From CAVXAE01 sp044225565 (GTDB taxonomy: Bacteria > Pseudomonadota > Gammaproteobacteria > Steroidobacterales > Steroidobacteraceae): 10,633 bases of DNA. Positions within the stretch are counted from its first letter, which is position 1. Every line of letters begins with the position of its first letter. Shown here one piece after another: positions 1 to 5,959 of this stretch. The translations under genes were made by a program, and so were the position numbers. The notes beneath the pieces are model-generated. The model saw only the letters and a list, made by a program, of their open reading frames with translations, was not told where the DNA came from and did not search any database. Where the stretch lies: NCBI GenBank assembly GCA_044225565.1, contig JBGAIL010000173.1, positions 1 through 10,633 of the forward strand, in the 5' to 3' direction.

Positions 1-112
1 GATTGATGCTCATCTTGACGCCGTCGGTGGCGACTCCGGTGCCGTCCGGCTTGACCCGGATGCGCACGTTGTAGTCCACGACGCGTTTGATGCCGACCAG
101 GATGCGTTTCAT
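1..112 (-). CDS. etfB: Electron transfer flavoprotein beta subunit, N-terminal fragment
   Basis: The minus strand reads from an ATG at 112-110 to the window edge as 37 codons, beginning MKRILVGIKRVVDYNVRIRV and then KPDGTGVATDGVKMSIN. This is the characteristic N-terminus of EtfB/FixA: a first beta strand followed by the K-R-V-V-D-Y-N segment and the V-K-M-S-(I/M)-N segment. By family knowledge, EtfB pairs with EtfA to form a soluble heterodimer that carries electrons from acyl-CoA and other flavoprotein dehydrogenases to ETF:quinone oxidoreductase. The rest of the gene, and presumably etfA, lie left of the window. No Shine-Dalgarno-like stretch precedes the ATG. A perfect TATAAT lies only 10 bases upstream, so a leaderless or very short-leader mRNA is possible. 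The gene is divergent from oppB, with 47 bp between the two starts. Confidence 0.9.
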   Translation of the reverse strand, partial: MKRILVGIKRVVDYNVRIRVKPDGTGVATDGVKMSIN

Positions 113-122
113 AGGGCCGGCG

Positions 123-128
123 ATTATA
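123..128 (-). promoter_or_regulatory. Candidate -10 element for etfB
   Basis: On the minus strand these bases read TATAAT, a perfect sigma-70 -10 hexamer in an otherwise GC-rich divergent gap. Its end is 10 bases before the etfB ATG, which would put the transcription start only a few bases ahead of the start codon. I see no good -35 hexamer about 17 bases further upstream, so the call rests on the -10 alone. Confidence 0.35.
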
Positions 129-159
129 GTCGATTATCTCGCCTCACGGGGCCGTCCGC

Positions 160-1083
160 ATGCTGCCGTACGCGCTTCGTCGCATCGCCACACTCGTTCC
201 CACGCTGCTCGCCATCGTCACGCTGTCGTTCCTCGTCATCCGCCTCGCGCCCGGCGGACCGTTCGACGAGGAGCAGGCGCTGCCACCCGAGATCAAGGCC
301 AATCTCGCGGCGGCGTATGGGCTCGACCAGCCGCTCACCACGCAATACCTGCGTTATGTCGGGGGATTGCTGCGCGGCGACTTCGGCCTCTCGCTCAAGT
401 ACCGTGATTTCACGGTGGGGGAACTCATCGGCTCGGGTCTGCCGATCAGCATGTCGCTCGGGCTCGCGGCAATCCTGCTTGCACTGCTATTGGGCGTACC
501 CCTGGGAATCCTCGCCGCGTTGCGGGCTTCACGCGGCGCGGACCATGCGGTGAGGGCCGTTGCGGCATTCGGCATCGCGATGCCGAGCTTCGTCATCGGG
601 CCGCTGTTCGCACTGATATTCGGCATTCACCTGCAGTGGCTGCCCGTCGCGGGATGGGTCGGCGGTGATGCGGCGTATGCGGTGCTGCCGGTGCTCACTC
701 TTGCGCTACCCGTAATGGCTTACGTCGCGCGGCTCACGCGCGCGAGTTTCCTCGAAGTTCTCCAGGCGAACTACATCCGCACCGCGCGAGCGAAAGGCAT
801 CGGGGCGTGGCGGGTCATCGCTGGCCATGCACTGCGGCCGGGCCTGCTGCCGGTGGTGAGCTATCTCGGGCCGGCCACGGCCTTCGTGATCACCGGGTCG
901 CTGGTGGTGGAGACGGTATTCGGATTGCCGGGTACCGGGCGCCATCTGGTGCAAGGCGCGATCAATCGCGATTACGCGCTCGTCATGGGGATGATCGTGG
1001 TCTACGGCCTCGTCACGCTGCTCTGCAACCTCATCGCCGATCTCCTGTACGGCTGGCTGGATCCCCGCGTGCGCCATGAGTGA
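160..1083 (+). CDS. oppB: Peptide-type ABC transporter permease, OppB/DppB family
   Basis: 307 aa inner-membrane permease, one half of the translocation channel of a peptide or related-solute importer. The N-terminus (MLPYALRRIATLVPTLLAIV) is the typical OppB/DppB first membrane helix, followed by the periplasmic L-A-P-G-G-P segment at 29-34. Further helices lie near 98-120, 132-155, 173-193, 236-252 and 273-297. The EAA cytoplasmic loop that docks on the ATPase is at about 205-225 (YIRTARAKGIGAWRV), and the family signature E-x-V-F-G-x-P-G-x-G is at 251-260. Length is normal for the family, slightly shorter than DppB. The ATG at 160 sits just before the conserved N-terminus, with only a weak G-rich stretch upstream. 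It is the first gene of an operon with oppC, which it overlaps by 8 bp. Substrate cannot be told from sequence, and no binding-protein gene is in view. Confidence 0.93.
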   Translation: MLPYALRRIATLVPTLLAIVTLSFLVIRLAPGGPFDEEQALPPEIKANLAAAYGLDQPLTTQYLRYVGGLLRGDFGLSLKYRDFTVGELIGSGLPISMSLGLAAILLALLLGVPLGILAALRASRGADHAVRAVAAFGIAMPSFVIGPLFALIFGIHLQWLPVAGWVGGDAAYAVLPVLTLALPVMAYVARLTRASFLEVLQANYIRTARAKGIGAWRVIAGHALRPGLLPVVSYLGPATAFVITGSLVVETVFGLPGTGRHLVQGAINRDYALVMGMIVVYGLVTLLCNLIADLLYGWLDPRVRHE

Positions 1084-1939
1084 GCCGGCAGCATCCGGCC
1101 TGTGGGGGCAAGCCTGGCGAAGGATGCGCCGCGACCGCGCAGCGATGATCGCGCTGGCGATCGTGATCCTCATCGCGCTGGTGTCGATCGCCGGTCCCTG
1201 GTTCAGCCCTTACGCCTACGATCAGCTGGACTGGGGTCGCATGGCGGCGGCGCCGTCGCTCGAGCACGGGCACTGGCTCGGCACCGACCGTCTGGGGCGC
1301 GATCTTTTCGTGAGGACGCTGCTCGGCGTGCGCGTGTCGCTAGCCATCGGCCTGCTCGCGACGCTCGTGAGCCTCGCCATCGGCGTCACCTGGGGATGCT
1401 TTGCCGGCTATCTCGGTGGGCGTACCGACGAGCTGATGATGCGTTTCGTCGACGTGCTTTATGCGCTGCCGTACATCTTCGTCGTGATCATCCTCACGAC
1501 GGTCTTCGATCGCGGCAATCTCTTCGTGCTGTTCGTCGCGATCGGCGCAGTGGGCTGGCTCACGATGGCGCGCATCGTGCGCGGCCAGACTCTCTCGCTG
1601 CGCCACCGCGAGTTCGTCGAGGCAGCCGTGGCCGCAGGCGTCGGAACGGGCGGTATCCTGCTGCGACACATCGTGCCGAATCTCATGGGGCCGGTGGTGG
1701 CATATGCCACGCTGACCATCCCGCAGATGATCCTGTACGAGAGCTTTCTCAGCTTCCTGGGGCTGGGCGTGCAGGAGCCGCTCCCGAGCCTGGGCAATCT
1801 CATCAACCAGGGCGCTCGCGAGATGGAGTCGGCTGCGTGGATGCTGCTCGCGCCGGCCGGTGCACTGGTGGCGCTGCTGCTGTGCTTCAACGTCATCGGC
1901 GACGCCTTGCGCGACGCGCTCGATCCTCGCCAGGAATGA
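1076..1939 (+). CDS. oppC: Peptide-type ABC transporter permease, OppC/DppC family
   Basis: 287 aa, the second permease subunit, expected to form a heterodimeric membrane channel with the preceding OppB-like protein. Family marks: the N-terminal segment W-R-R-M-R-R-D-R-A at 14-22 before the first helix, the W-L-G-T-D-R-L-G-R-D-L-F motif at 67-78, helices around 23-40, 86-108, 130-143, 150-165, 206-226 and 255-275, and the EAA loop at about 179-202 (EFVEAAVAAGVGTGGILLRH). The G-L-G-V-Q-E-P segment at 229-235 is also typical. Its ATG lies inside the end of oppB, so translational coupling is likely. The ATPase gene starts 4 bp after its stop. The reading frame is intact. Confidence 0.93.
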   Translation: MSEPAASGLWGQAWRRMRRDRAAMIALAIVILIALVSIAGPWFSPYAYDQLDWGRMAAAPSLEHGHWLGTDRLGRDLFVRTLLGVRVSLAIGLLATLVSLAIGVTWGCFAGYLGGRTDELMMRFVDVLYALPYIFVVIILTTVFDRGNLFVLFVAIGAVGWLTMARIVRGQTLSLRHREFVEAAVAAGVGTGGILLRHIVPNLMGPVVAYATLTIPQMILYESFLSFLGLGVQEPLPSLGNLINQGAREMESAAWMLLAPAGALVALLLCFNVIGDALRDALDPRQE

Positions 1940-1943
1940 GCGC

Positions 1944-2891
1944 ATGAGCCTGCTCGAGATCGAGACGTTGCAGGTTCGCTATCCCGGGCGCGATGGCCGT
2001 GACGTGACGGCGGTGAGCGGCCTCTCATTGAGCGTCGGTGCCGGAGAGTGCCTCGGCATCGTGGGCGAGTCCGGCGCGGGCAAGAGCCAGGCGTTCCTGG
2101 CTGCGATGGGCTTGCTGCCGCGAGGCGCTCGGGTGAGCGGCAGCGTCCGGTTCAGAGGTGAGGAATTGCTCGGTGCGCGGGAGTCTCGCCTGAACCGTGT
2201 TCGTGGCGCGGCGCTCACCATGATCTTTCAGGATCCGCTCACTTCGCTGACGCCGCACCGGCGTGTGGGGGATCAGATCGCGGAATCGCTTGTGGCTCAC
2301 GAGGGGATCTCGAGCGGAGAGGCGCGGCGGAGGGCTCGCGAGCTGCTGTCCAGGGTACACATTCCGGACGTTGAGCGCCGGGAGCGACAGTACCCGCACG
2401 AGCTTTCCGGTGGAATGCGGCAGCGCGTGATGATCGCGATGGCGCTCGCTTGCTCACCCGCTCTAGTGATCGCCGATGAGCCCACTACTGCGCTCGACGT
2501 CACCACCCAGGCGCAGATCATCCGGCTGCTGGTCGAGCTAAAGCGCGAGCAGTCGATGTCACTCGTGCTCATCACGCATGACCTGGGGGTTGTCGCGGGC
2601 ATTGCGGACAGAGTGGCAGTCATGCAATCGGGACGCATCGTGGAGCAGGGCGACGTCCGCGAGATTCTCACCGCGCCGAGACATCCGCATACGCAGGCGC
2701 TGCTGGCTGCGACTCCGCGCCTGGACGGCAGTGCTGCACCCCCAGCGGTCGCAGCGAACGTGGTCGTCGAGACTTACGGCTTACGGGTGGAATGCCCGAT
2801 GCACGCGGACGTTGGCATGCGTGAAAGTCAGGCAGTGAGCGACGTGGAACTGCGGGTTGGCGGCGGCGAGGCCAATCGGCATCGTGGGTGA
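1944..2891 (+). CDS. Fused peptide ABC transporter ATPase, first module (OppD-like), open to a frameshift
   Basis: 315 codons from the ATG at 1944, with AGGA 8 bases upstream at 1932-1935. This is the first nucleotide-binding domain of a double ATPase of the YejF/GsiA fused type that powers the OppB/OppC channel. Visible motifs: Walker A GESGAGKS at 41-48, Q-loop Q96 in IFQDP, signature LSGGM at 154-158, Walker B LVIADEP at 174-180 with catalytic E179, H-loop H212, and the oligopeptide-ATPase tag R-H-P-H-T-Q-A-L-L at 246-254. There is no cysteine-bearing oligo_HPY tail here. The chain runs straight into a second module (V-E-T-Y-G-L-R-V-E at about 275-283), as in fused ATPases. The frame is lost near 2870, where an apparent extra A in GCCAATCGGC shifts the Walker A of module two by one base. 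The last residues to 2891 are out-of-frame. Confidence 0.85.
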   Translation: MSLLEIETLQVRYPGRDGRDVTAVSGLSLSVGAGECLGIVGESGAGKSQAFLAAMGLLPRGARVSGSVRFRGEELLGARESRLNRVRGAALTMIFQDPLTSLTPHRRVGDQIAESLVAHEGISSGEARRRARELLSRVHIPDVERRERQYPHELSGGMRQRVMIAMALACSPALVIADEPTTALDVTTQAQIIRLLVELKREQSMSLVLITHDLGVVAGIADRVAVMQSGRIVEQGDVREILTAPRHPHTQALLAATPRLDGSAAPPAVAANVVVETYGLRVECPMHADVGMRESQAVSDVELRVGGGEANRHRG

Positions 2892-3724
2892 GTCTGGATG
2901 TGGGAAATCGACGCTGGCGCGCACCGTGCTGAGGCTGATAGAGCCTTCCGCGGGCCGAGTCGTGTGGCTGGGACGGGATGTCTCCAGCCTGCAAGTTTCC
3001 AGGCCAGCGCCTGCTGCGTCGCCGTCCAGACGTCCTCTCAGGACCTTCTCGCCAGCCTCGACCCGCGCCTTGACCGTCGAGCACCACATGGAGCCATTGC
3101 GCGGTCCATCAACGTTCGATGAGGCTGCGCTGCGCGCGGCTGCCGTCGAGTCGCTCGACCAGGTGCTGCCGGCGGAAGCGCCACCGGTTTCGCACGAGCT
3201 TTCCGGGTAGCAGAGTCAGCGAGTTGGCATCGCGCGCGCGATGATCCTGAAACCGCGCGTGCTGGTTGGTGACGAGGCCGTGAGCGCGCTCGACGTGACG
3301 ACGCAGGCGCAGGTCGTCGAGCTCATGGCGACTTTGCGGCGCCAACACGGGCTCACGATGCTCTTCATCAGCCACAACCCGCAGTTGTTCGCCAATTGTG
3401 CGACCGAGTGCTGGTCCTCTATCTCGGGTGATGGAGCAGGGCCCGCGGCGGTGCTCTATCAGCGGCCGGCGCACCCGTACACTGCAGCTCTGCTGGAAGC
3501 GGTCCCGTTCCTGACCCGGACGTTCAGCCGGGACGCTTCGCCCGGACGCTGGAAGGGGAGCTGCCATCGCCACTGCATCCTCCGAAGGGCTGCGTGTTCC
3601 ATACCCGCTGTCCGCATGTCGTCGAGATCTGCCGGGAGCGCGTGCCGGCATGGGACGAGGCGGGGAGGGGCGTCGGGTCGCCTGCTACCGGTGGCCGACT
3701 GGCCGCGAGCCGCGCCGCGATTGA
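2872..3724 (+). pseudogene. Fused peptide ABC transporter ATPase, second module (OppF-like), many frame disruptions
   Basis: Continuation of the double ATPase, readable only by changing frame. In order: Walker A IGIVGESGCGKSTLARTVLR from about 2877; the Q-loop region (S-Q-D-L-L-A-S-L-D-P-R-L) in another frame near 3040-3072; then LTVEHHM; then H-E-L-S-G followed by TAG at 3208-3210 where the second G of LSGGQ is expected. Q-S-Q-R-V-G-I-A-R-A follows, then a Walker B version V-L-V-G-D-E-A-V-S-A-L-D and a switch histidine in F-I-S-H. The oligo_HPY tail (HPYTAALLEAVP, then C-V-F-H-T-R-C-P with three conserved cysteines near 3594-3640) closes in a further frame at TGA 3722-3724. I count about seven frame changes plus one stop. 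Walker B has A where P is usual (DEA rather than DEP), which may be another error. A corrected fusion would be about 590 aa. Because protein similarity persists in every segment, sequencing error is as likely as true decay. Confidence 0.8.
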
Positions 3725-3747
3725 CAGCGTGGTAACGCGTATATACA
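3721..3747 (+). promoter_or_regulatory. Candidate sigma-70 promoter for modABC
   Basis: A perfect TTGACA -35 hexamer (3721-3726) is followed after 15 bp by TATACA (3742-3747) as the -10. The spacing is slightly short. The -35 overlaps the stop codon of the preceding ATPase gene. The -10 lies inside the ModE-like dyad, which is a natural arrangement for repression. It is the best promoter-like sequence in the window, 42 bp ahead of the modA ATG. Confidence 0.55.
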
Positions 3748-3764
3748 AGCCAAATATCGTCGTT
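3734..3764 (+). promoter_or_regulatory. Candidate ModE operator (molybdate-responsive dyad)
   Basis: The sequence is a symmetric dyad of the form AACG-N3-ATAT-N9-ATAT-N3-CGTT, centred at 3749. Both the AACG/CGTT outer arms and the ATAT/ATAT inner arms match exactly. From memory it closely resembles the E. coli modA operator, which has AACG...ATAT half-sites with a central gap of about 8 bases. It covers the candidate -10 hexamer and lies 25 bp before the modA start. A full-length ModE gene is encoded just downstream of the operon, so Mo-dependent repression of modABC is the natural inference. Confidence 0.75.
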
Positions 3765-3788
3765 CCACACCCGCCGGAGCGGTACCCC

Positions 3789-4554
3789 ATGCGTTCTTTA
3801 CTCGGATCCATTTCGATCGTCGCGCTGCTGTCGTTCTGTGGCGCCCTGCAGGCGGAGGAGCCTGCGCGTATTCGCGGCCGCCAGCCTCACCGACGCGCTG
3901 AAGGACGTGGCGGCGCGCTGGGAGAAAGCGGGCCACCCTGCGCCGACGCTGGCGTTCGGCGGCTCCTCGGCGCTCGCCAAGCAGATCGAAGCCGGCGCGC
4001 CGGCAGATATCTTCGCGTCCGCCGACGTGGCATGGATGGACTACGTCGATTCGAAGGGCAAGGTCGCGCACGCGGGCCAATCTGCTCGGCAATACGCTGG
4101 TGCTGACCGCGCCGCGCGGCACGTGCATTCAAGGTGAAGATGGTGGAAGGGTTTCGATGTCGCAGCGTGTTCGACGGCCGGCTCTGCACCGGCGAGCCTG
4201 GAGTGGTTCCGGTAGGCAAGTACGCGAAGGAGGCTCTCGAATTCTGGGCTGGTGGACACCGCTCGAGAAGGCATCGTCGGCACGGAGGATGTGCGCAATG
4301 CGCTCGCGTTCGTCGAGCGCGGCGAGTGCGCAGCGGGCATCGTCTACGCGACGGATGCGGCGATCAGTGACGAGGTGGAAGTCGTCGCTACTTTCCCGGC
4401 GCAAACCCATAAGCCCATCGTGTATCCATTCGCGCTGCTGCAAGGTGGGCGCCCCGAGGTCGCTGCGCTGCTCGATTACGTGAAGACTTCGAAGAAGCGC
4501 GAGAGGCGTTCACGACGCGGGCGGCTTCACGGTGTGGCTCGTTCGAATCCATGA
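3789..4554 (+). pseudogene. modA: Molybdate ABC transporter periplasmic binding protein ModA, frame-disrupted
   Basis: The ATG at 3789 is preceded by GGAG at 3776-3779. It opens a signal peptide (MRSLLGSISIVALLSFCGAL, then Q-A, cleavage expected after residue 22). Mature ModA follows in another frame: L-R-V-F-A-A-A-S-L-T-D-A-L from about 3860, F-G-G-S-S-A-L-A-K-Q-I-E-A-G-A-P-A-D-I-F-A-S-A-D to about 4035. Then come A-N-L-L-G-N-T-L-V-L-T, G-R-L-C-T-G-E-P-G-V-V-P-V-G-K-Y-A-K-E-A-L, and G-E-C-A-A-G-I-V-Y-A-T-D-A near 4318-4360, each in shifted frames. The reading ends S-N-P-stop at 4552-4554. These are the oxyanion-binding segments of ModA, which captures molybdate in the periplasm for ModB/ModC. 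The corrected length, about 250 aa, is normal. I see at least six frame changes and no clear internal nonsense codon in the corrected reading. As written the gene cannot give a full protein, but assembly error is a strong alternative. Confidence 0.85.
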
Positions 4555-5306
4555 GGACTGCTTGCAGCTGACGCCGGAAGATCGGGCAGGCGCTCGCGCT
4601 CTCGGCGCGCGTGGCGCTGTGCGCGACGGCCATCTGCCTCCCGGCTGGAATTGCGCTGGGGCTGGCTGCTCGCGCGCCGTGCGTTCGCAGGTCGATGGCT
4701 GGTCGACACGCTGATCCAGCTGCCCATGGTTTTGCCGCCGGTGGTGCCGGGGCTATGTATTGTTGCTGCTGTTCGGCAATCAGGGCCCACCGGAGGCTGG
4801 CTGCACGAGCATTTCGGCATCGAGCTCGCGTTCAACTGGAAAGGCGCGGTGCTGGCCTCCGCGACGATGGCGTTTCCGCTCATGGTGCAGCCGGTCCGGC
4901 TGGCGTTCCGCATGATCGACGCCCGGCTGGAACATGCCGCCACGACGCTCGGCGCAACGCGCGCATCTTCCTCACGGTGACGTTGCCGCTGTGTCTGCCG
5001 GGTATTGCGGCCGGAAGCGTTCTCTGCTTTTCACGCAGCCTGGGCGAGTTCGGTGCCACCATGGCGTTCGTCGGCAATATTCCGGGGAGACGCGCACGCT
5101 GCCGCTCGCCATCTACAGTTTCACGCACATCCCTGATGGCGATCTCGCAGCGGCGAGACTCGCGATACTTCCGTCGGTCTGGCCTGCGCGCGCTTCTCGC
5201 GAGTCATCTCCTCTCGCGCCGCGCGGAGCGGCTGCTCGGTTTCGACGACGCGCAACGCCTACGCGCGCTCCTGAAGCAGCCTGATCACGAGGACGACCTA
5301 CGATAG
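4551..5306 (+). pseudogene. modB: Molybdate ABC transporter permease ModB, frame-disrupted
   Basis: The start is inferred at ATG 4551, overlapping the modA stop as ATGA, a common coupling arrangement in mod operons. The frame fails after six codons. Corrected reading: L-T-P-E-D-R, then Q-A-L-A-L-S-A-R-V-A-L-C-A-T (from about 4590), G-W-L-L-A-R-R-A-F-A-G-R-W-L-V-D-T-L-I-Q-L-P-M-V-L-P-P-V-V-P-G (about 4663-4752), and T-G-G-W-L-H-E-H-F-G. Next is the EAA-like loop A-R-L-E-H-A-A-T-T-L-G-A-T-R (4921-4962), then L-P-G-I-A-A-G with S-R-S-L-G-E-F-G-A-T-M-A-F-V-G-N-I-P-G (to about 5090), and L-P-L-A-I-Y. The stop is TAG at 5304-5306. The L-P-P-V-V and L-G-E-F-G-A-T motifs are diagnostic of ModB. The corrected length, about 250 aa, is a little over the usual 225-230. 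At least seven frame changes are needed. ModB is the inner-membrane channel for molybdate. Confidence 0.82.
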
Positions 5307-5935
5307 CCTTCGACCTTCAAATTGCGCGCGGCGACTTTCGACTGAACGCTCAGGCCGAGGCCGGAAGCGGGGTCACCGGCATCTTCGGGCCTTCGGGTTG
5401 CGGCAAGAGCACGCTGCTGGCGCTGATCGCGGGCCTGCTGCGGCCGCAGTCCGGTTGCATTCGTTTCGACGACCGCGTGCTGGTGGACGTCGGGCGCGAG
5501 GTGTTCATTCCCGCGTGGCAGCGGCATTTCGGGCTCGTCTTCCAGGACGGCCTGCTGTTTCCGCATCTGTCCGTGGAGGGCAATCTGCTCTACGGATATC
5601 GCAGGCAGGCGGTCACCGAGCGGTTGTTCCAGCTGCCGCAGATCGTGGAGCTGCTGCAGATCGGGCCATTGCTGGCTCGCAGGCCTGCGCAGCTCTCCGG
5701 TGGCGAGCGTCAGCGTGTGGCACTCGGGCGGGCGCTATTGTCTTCCCCACGGTTGCTGCTGCTCGATGAGCCGCTGTCGTCCCTGGATGAGTCGCTCAAG
5801 CAACAGATCCTGCCTTATCTCGCGCGCATCAAGGAGGAGGCGCGGGTGCCCATGCTCTACGTGACGCATTCGCGGGCGGAGCTCGACTATCTGGCGGACC
5901 GGGTAGTGACGATGGAGGCGGGGCGGATCGGCTGA
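5303..5935 (+). CDS. modC: Molybdate ABC transporter ATPase ModC, short form; start codon not visible
   Basis: An open frame of 210 codons counted from ATA 5303, ending at TGA 5933-5935. Motifs (numbered from 5303): Walker A GPSGCGKST at 29-37, Q-loop Q81 in V-F-Q-D, signature LSGGERQRVALGRAL at 131-145, Walker B LLLLDEP at 151-157 with E156, D-loop S-S-L-D, and H-loop H189. It hydrolyses ATP to drive molybdate import through ModB. The frame is open from 5285, but no ATG, GTG or TTG occurs before GTG 5477, which would discard Walker A. The true start is probably just ahead of 5303 and hidden by an indel at the end of the disrupted tract. ModC proteins are usually about 350 aa with a C-terminal TOBE domain. 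This one stops right after M-E-A-G-R-I-G, so that domain is absent. Molybdate ATPase is the best call because of the modAB context. The ATPase domain alone could not exclude a sulfate-type CysA relative. Confidence 0.85.
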   Translation: MAFDLQIARGDFRLNAQAEAGSGVTGIFGPSGCGKSTLLALIAGLLRPQSGCIRFDDRVLVDVGREVFIPAWQRHFGLVFQDGLLFPHLSVEGNLLYGYRRQAVTERLFQLPQIVELLQIGPLLARRPAQLSGGERQRVALGRALLSSPRLLLLDEPLSSLDESLKQQILPYLARIKEEARVPMLYVTHSRAELDYLADRVVTMEAGRIG

Positions 5936-5938
5936 AGA

Positions 5939-5959
5939 GTGAGCGGGACCGCCTCTCAC
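5939..5959. terminator. Weak hairpin between convergent modC and modE
   Basis: GTGAGCGG (5939-5946) pairs with CCTCTCAC (5952-5959) except for one mismatch, with a 5-base loop. It spans the short gap between the convergent modC and modE stops and includes the modE stop codon. There is no U-run on either strand, so intrinsic termination is not assured. Confidence 0.25.

Noticed and set aside
2857..3210. The 117-codon open piece with a Walker A treated as an independent small ATPase
   Set aside because: It is just one in-frame segment of the broken second module of the fused ATPase, ending at the TAG within the LSGGQ motif.
2870..5300. Programmed ribosomal frameshifting to explain the broken ATPase, modA and modB genes
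   Set aside because: The frame changes are too many, go in both directions, and are not tied to slippery heptamers. These families are not known to use it.
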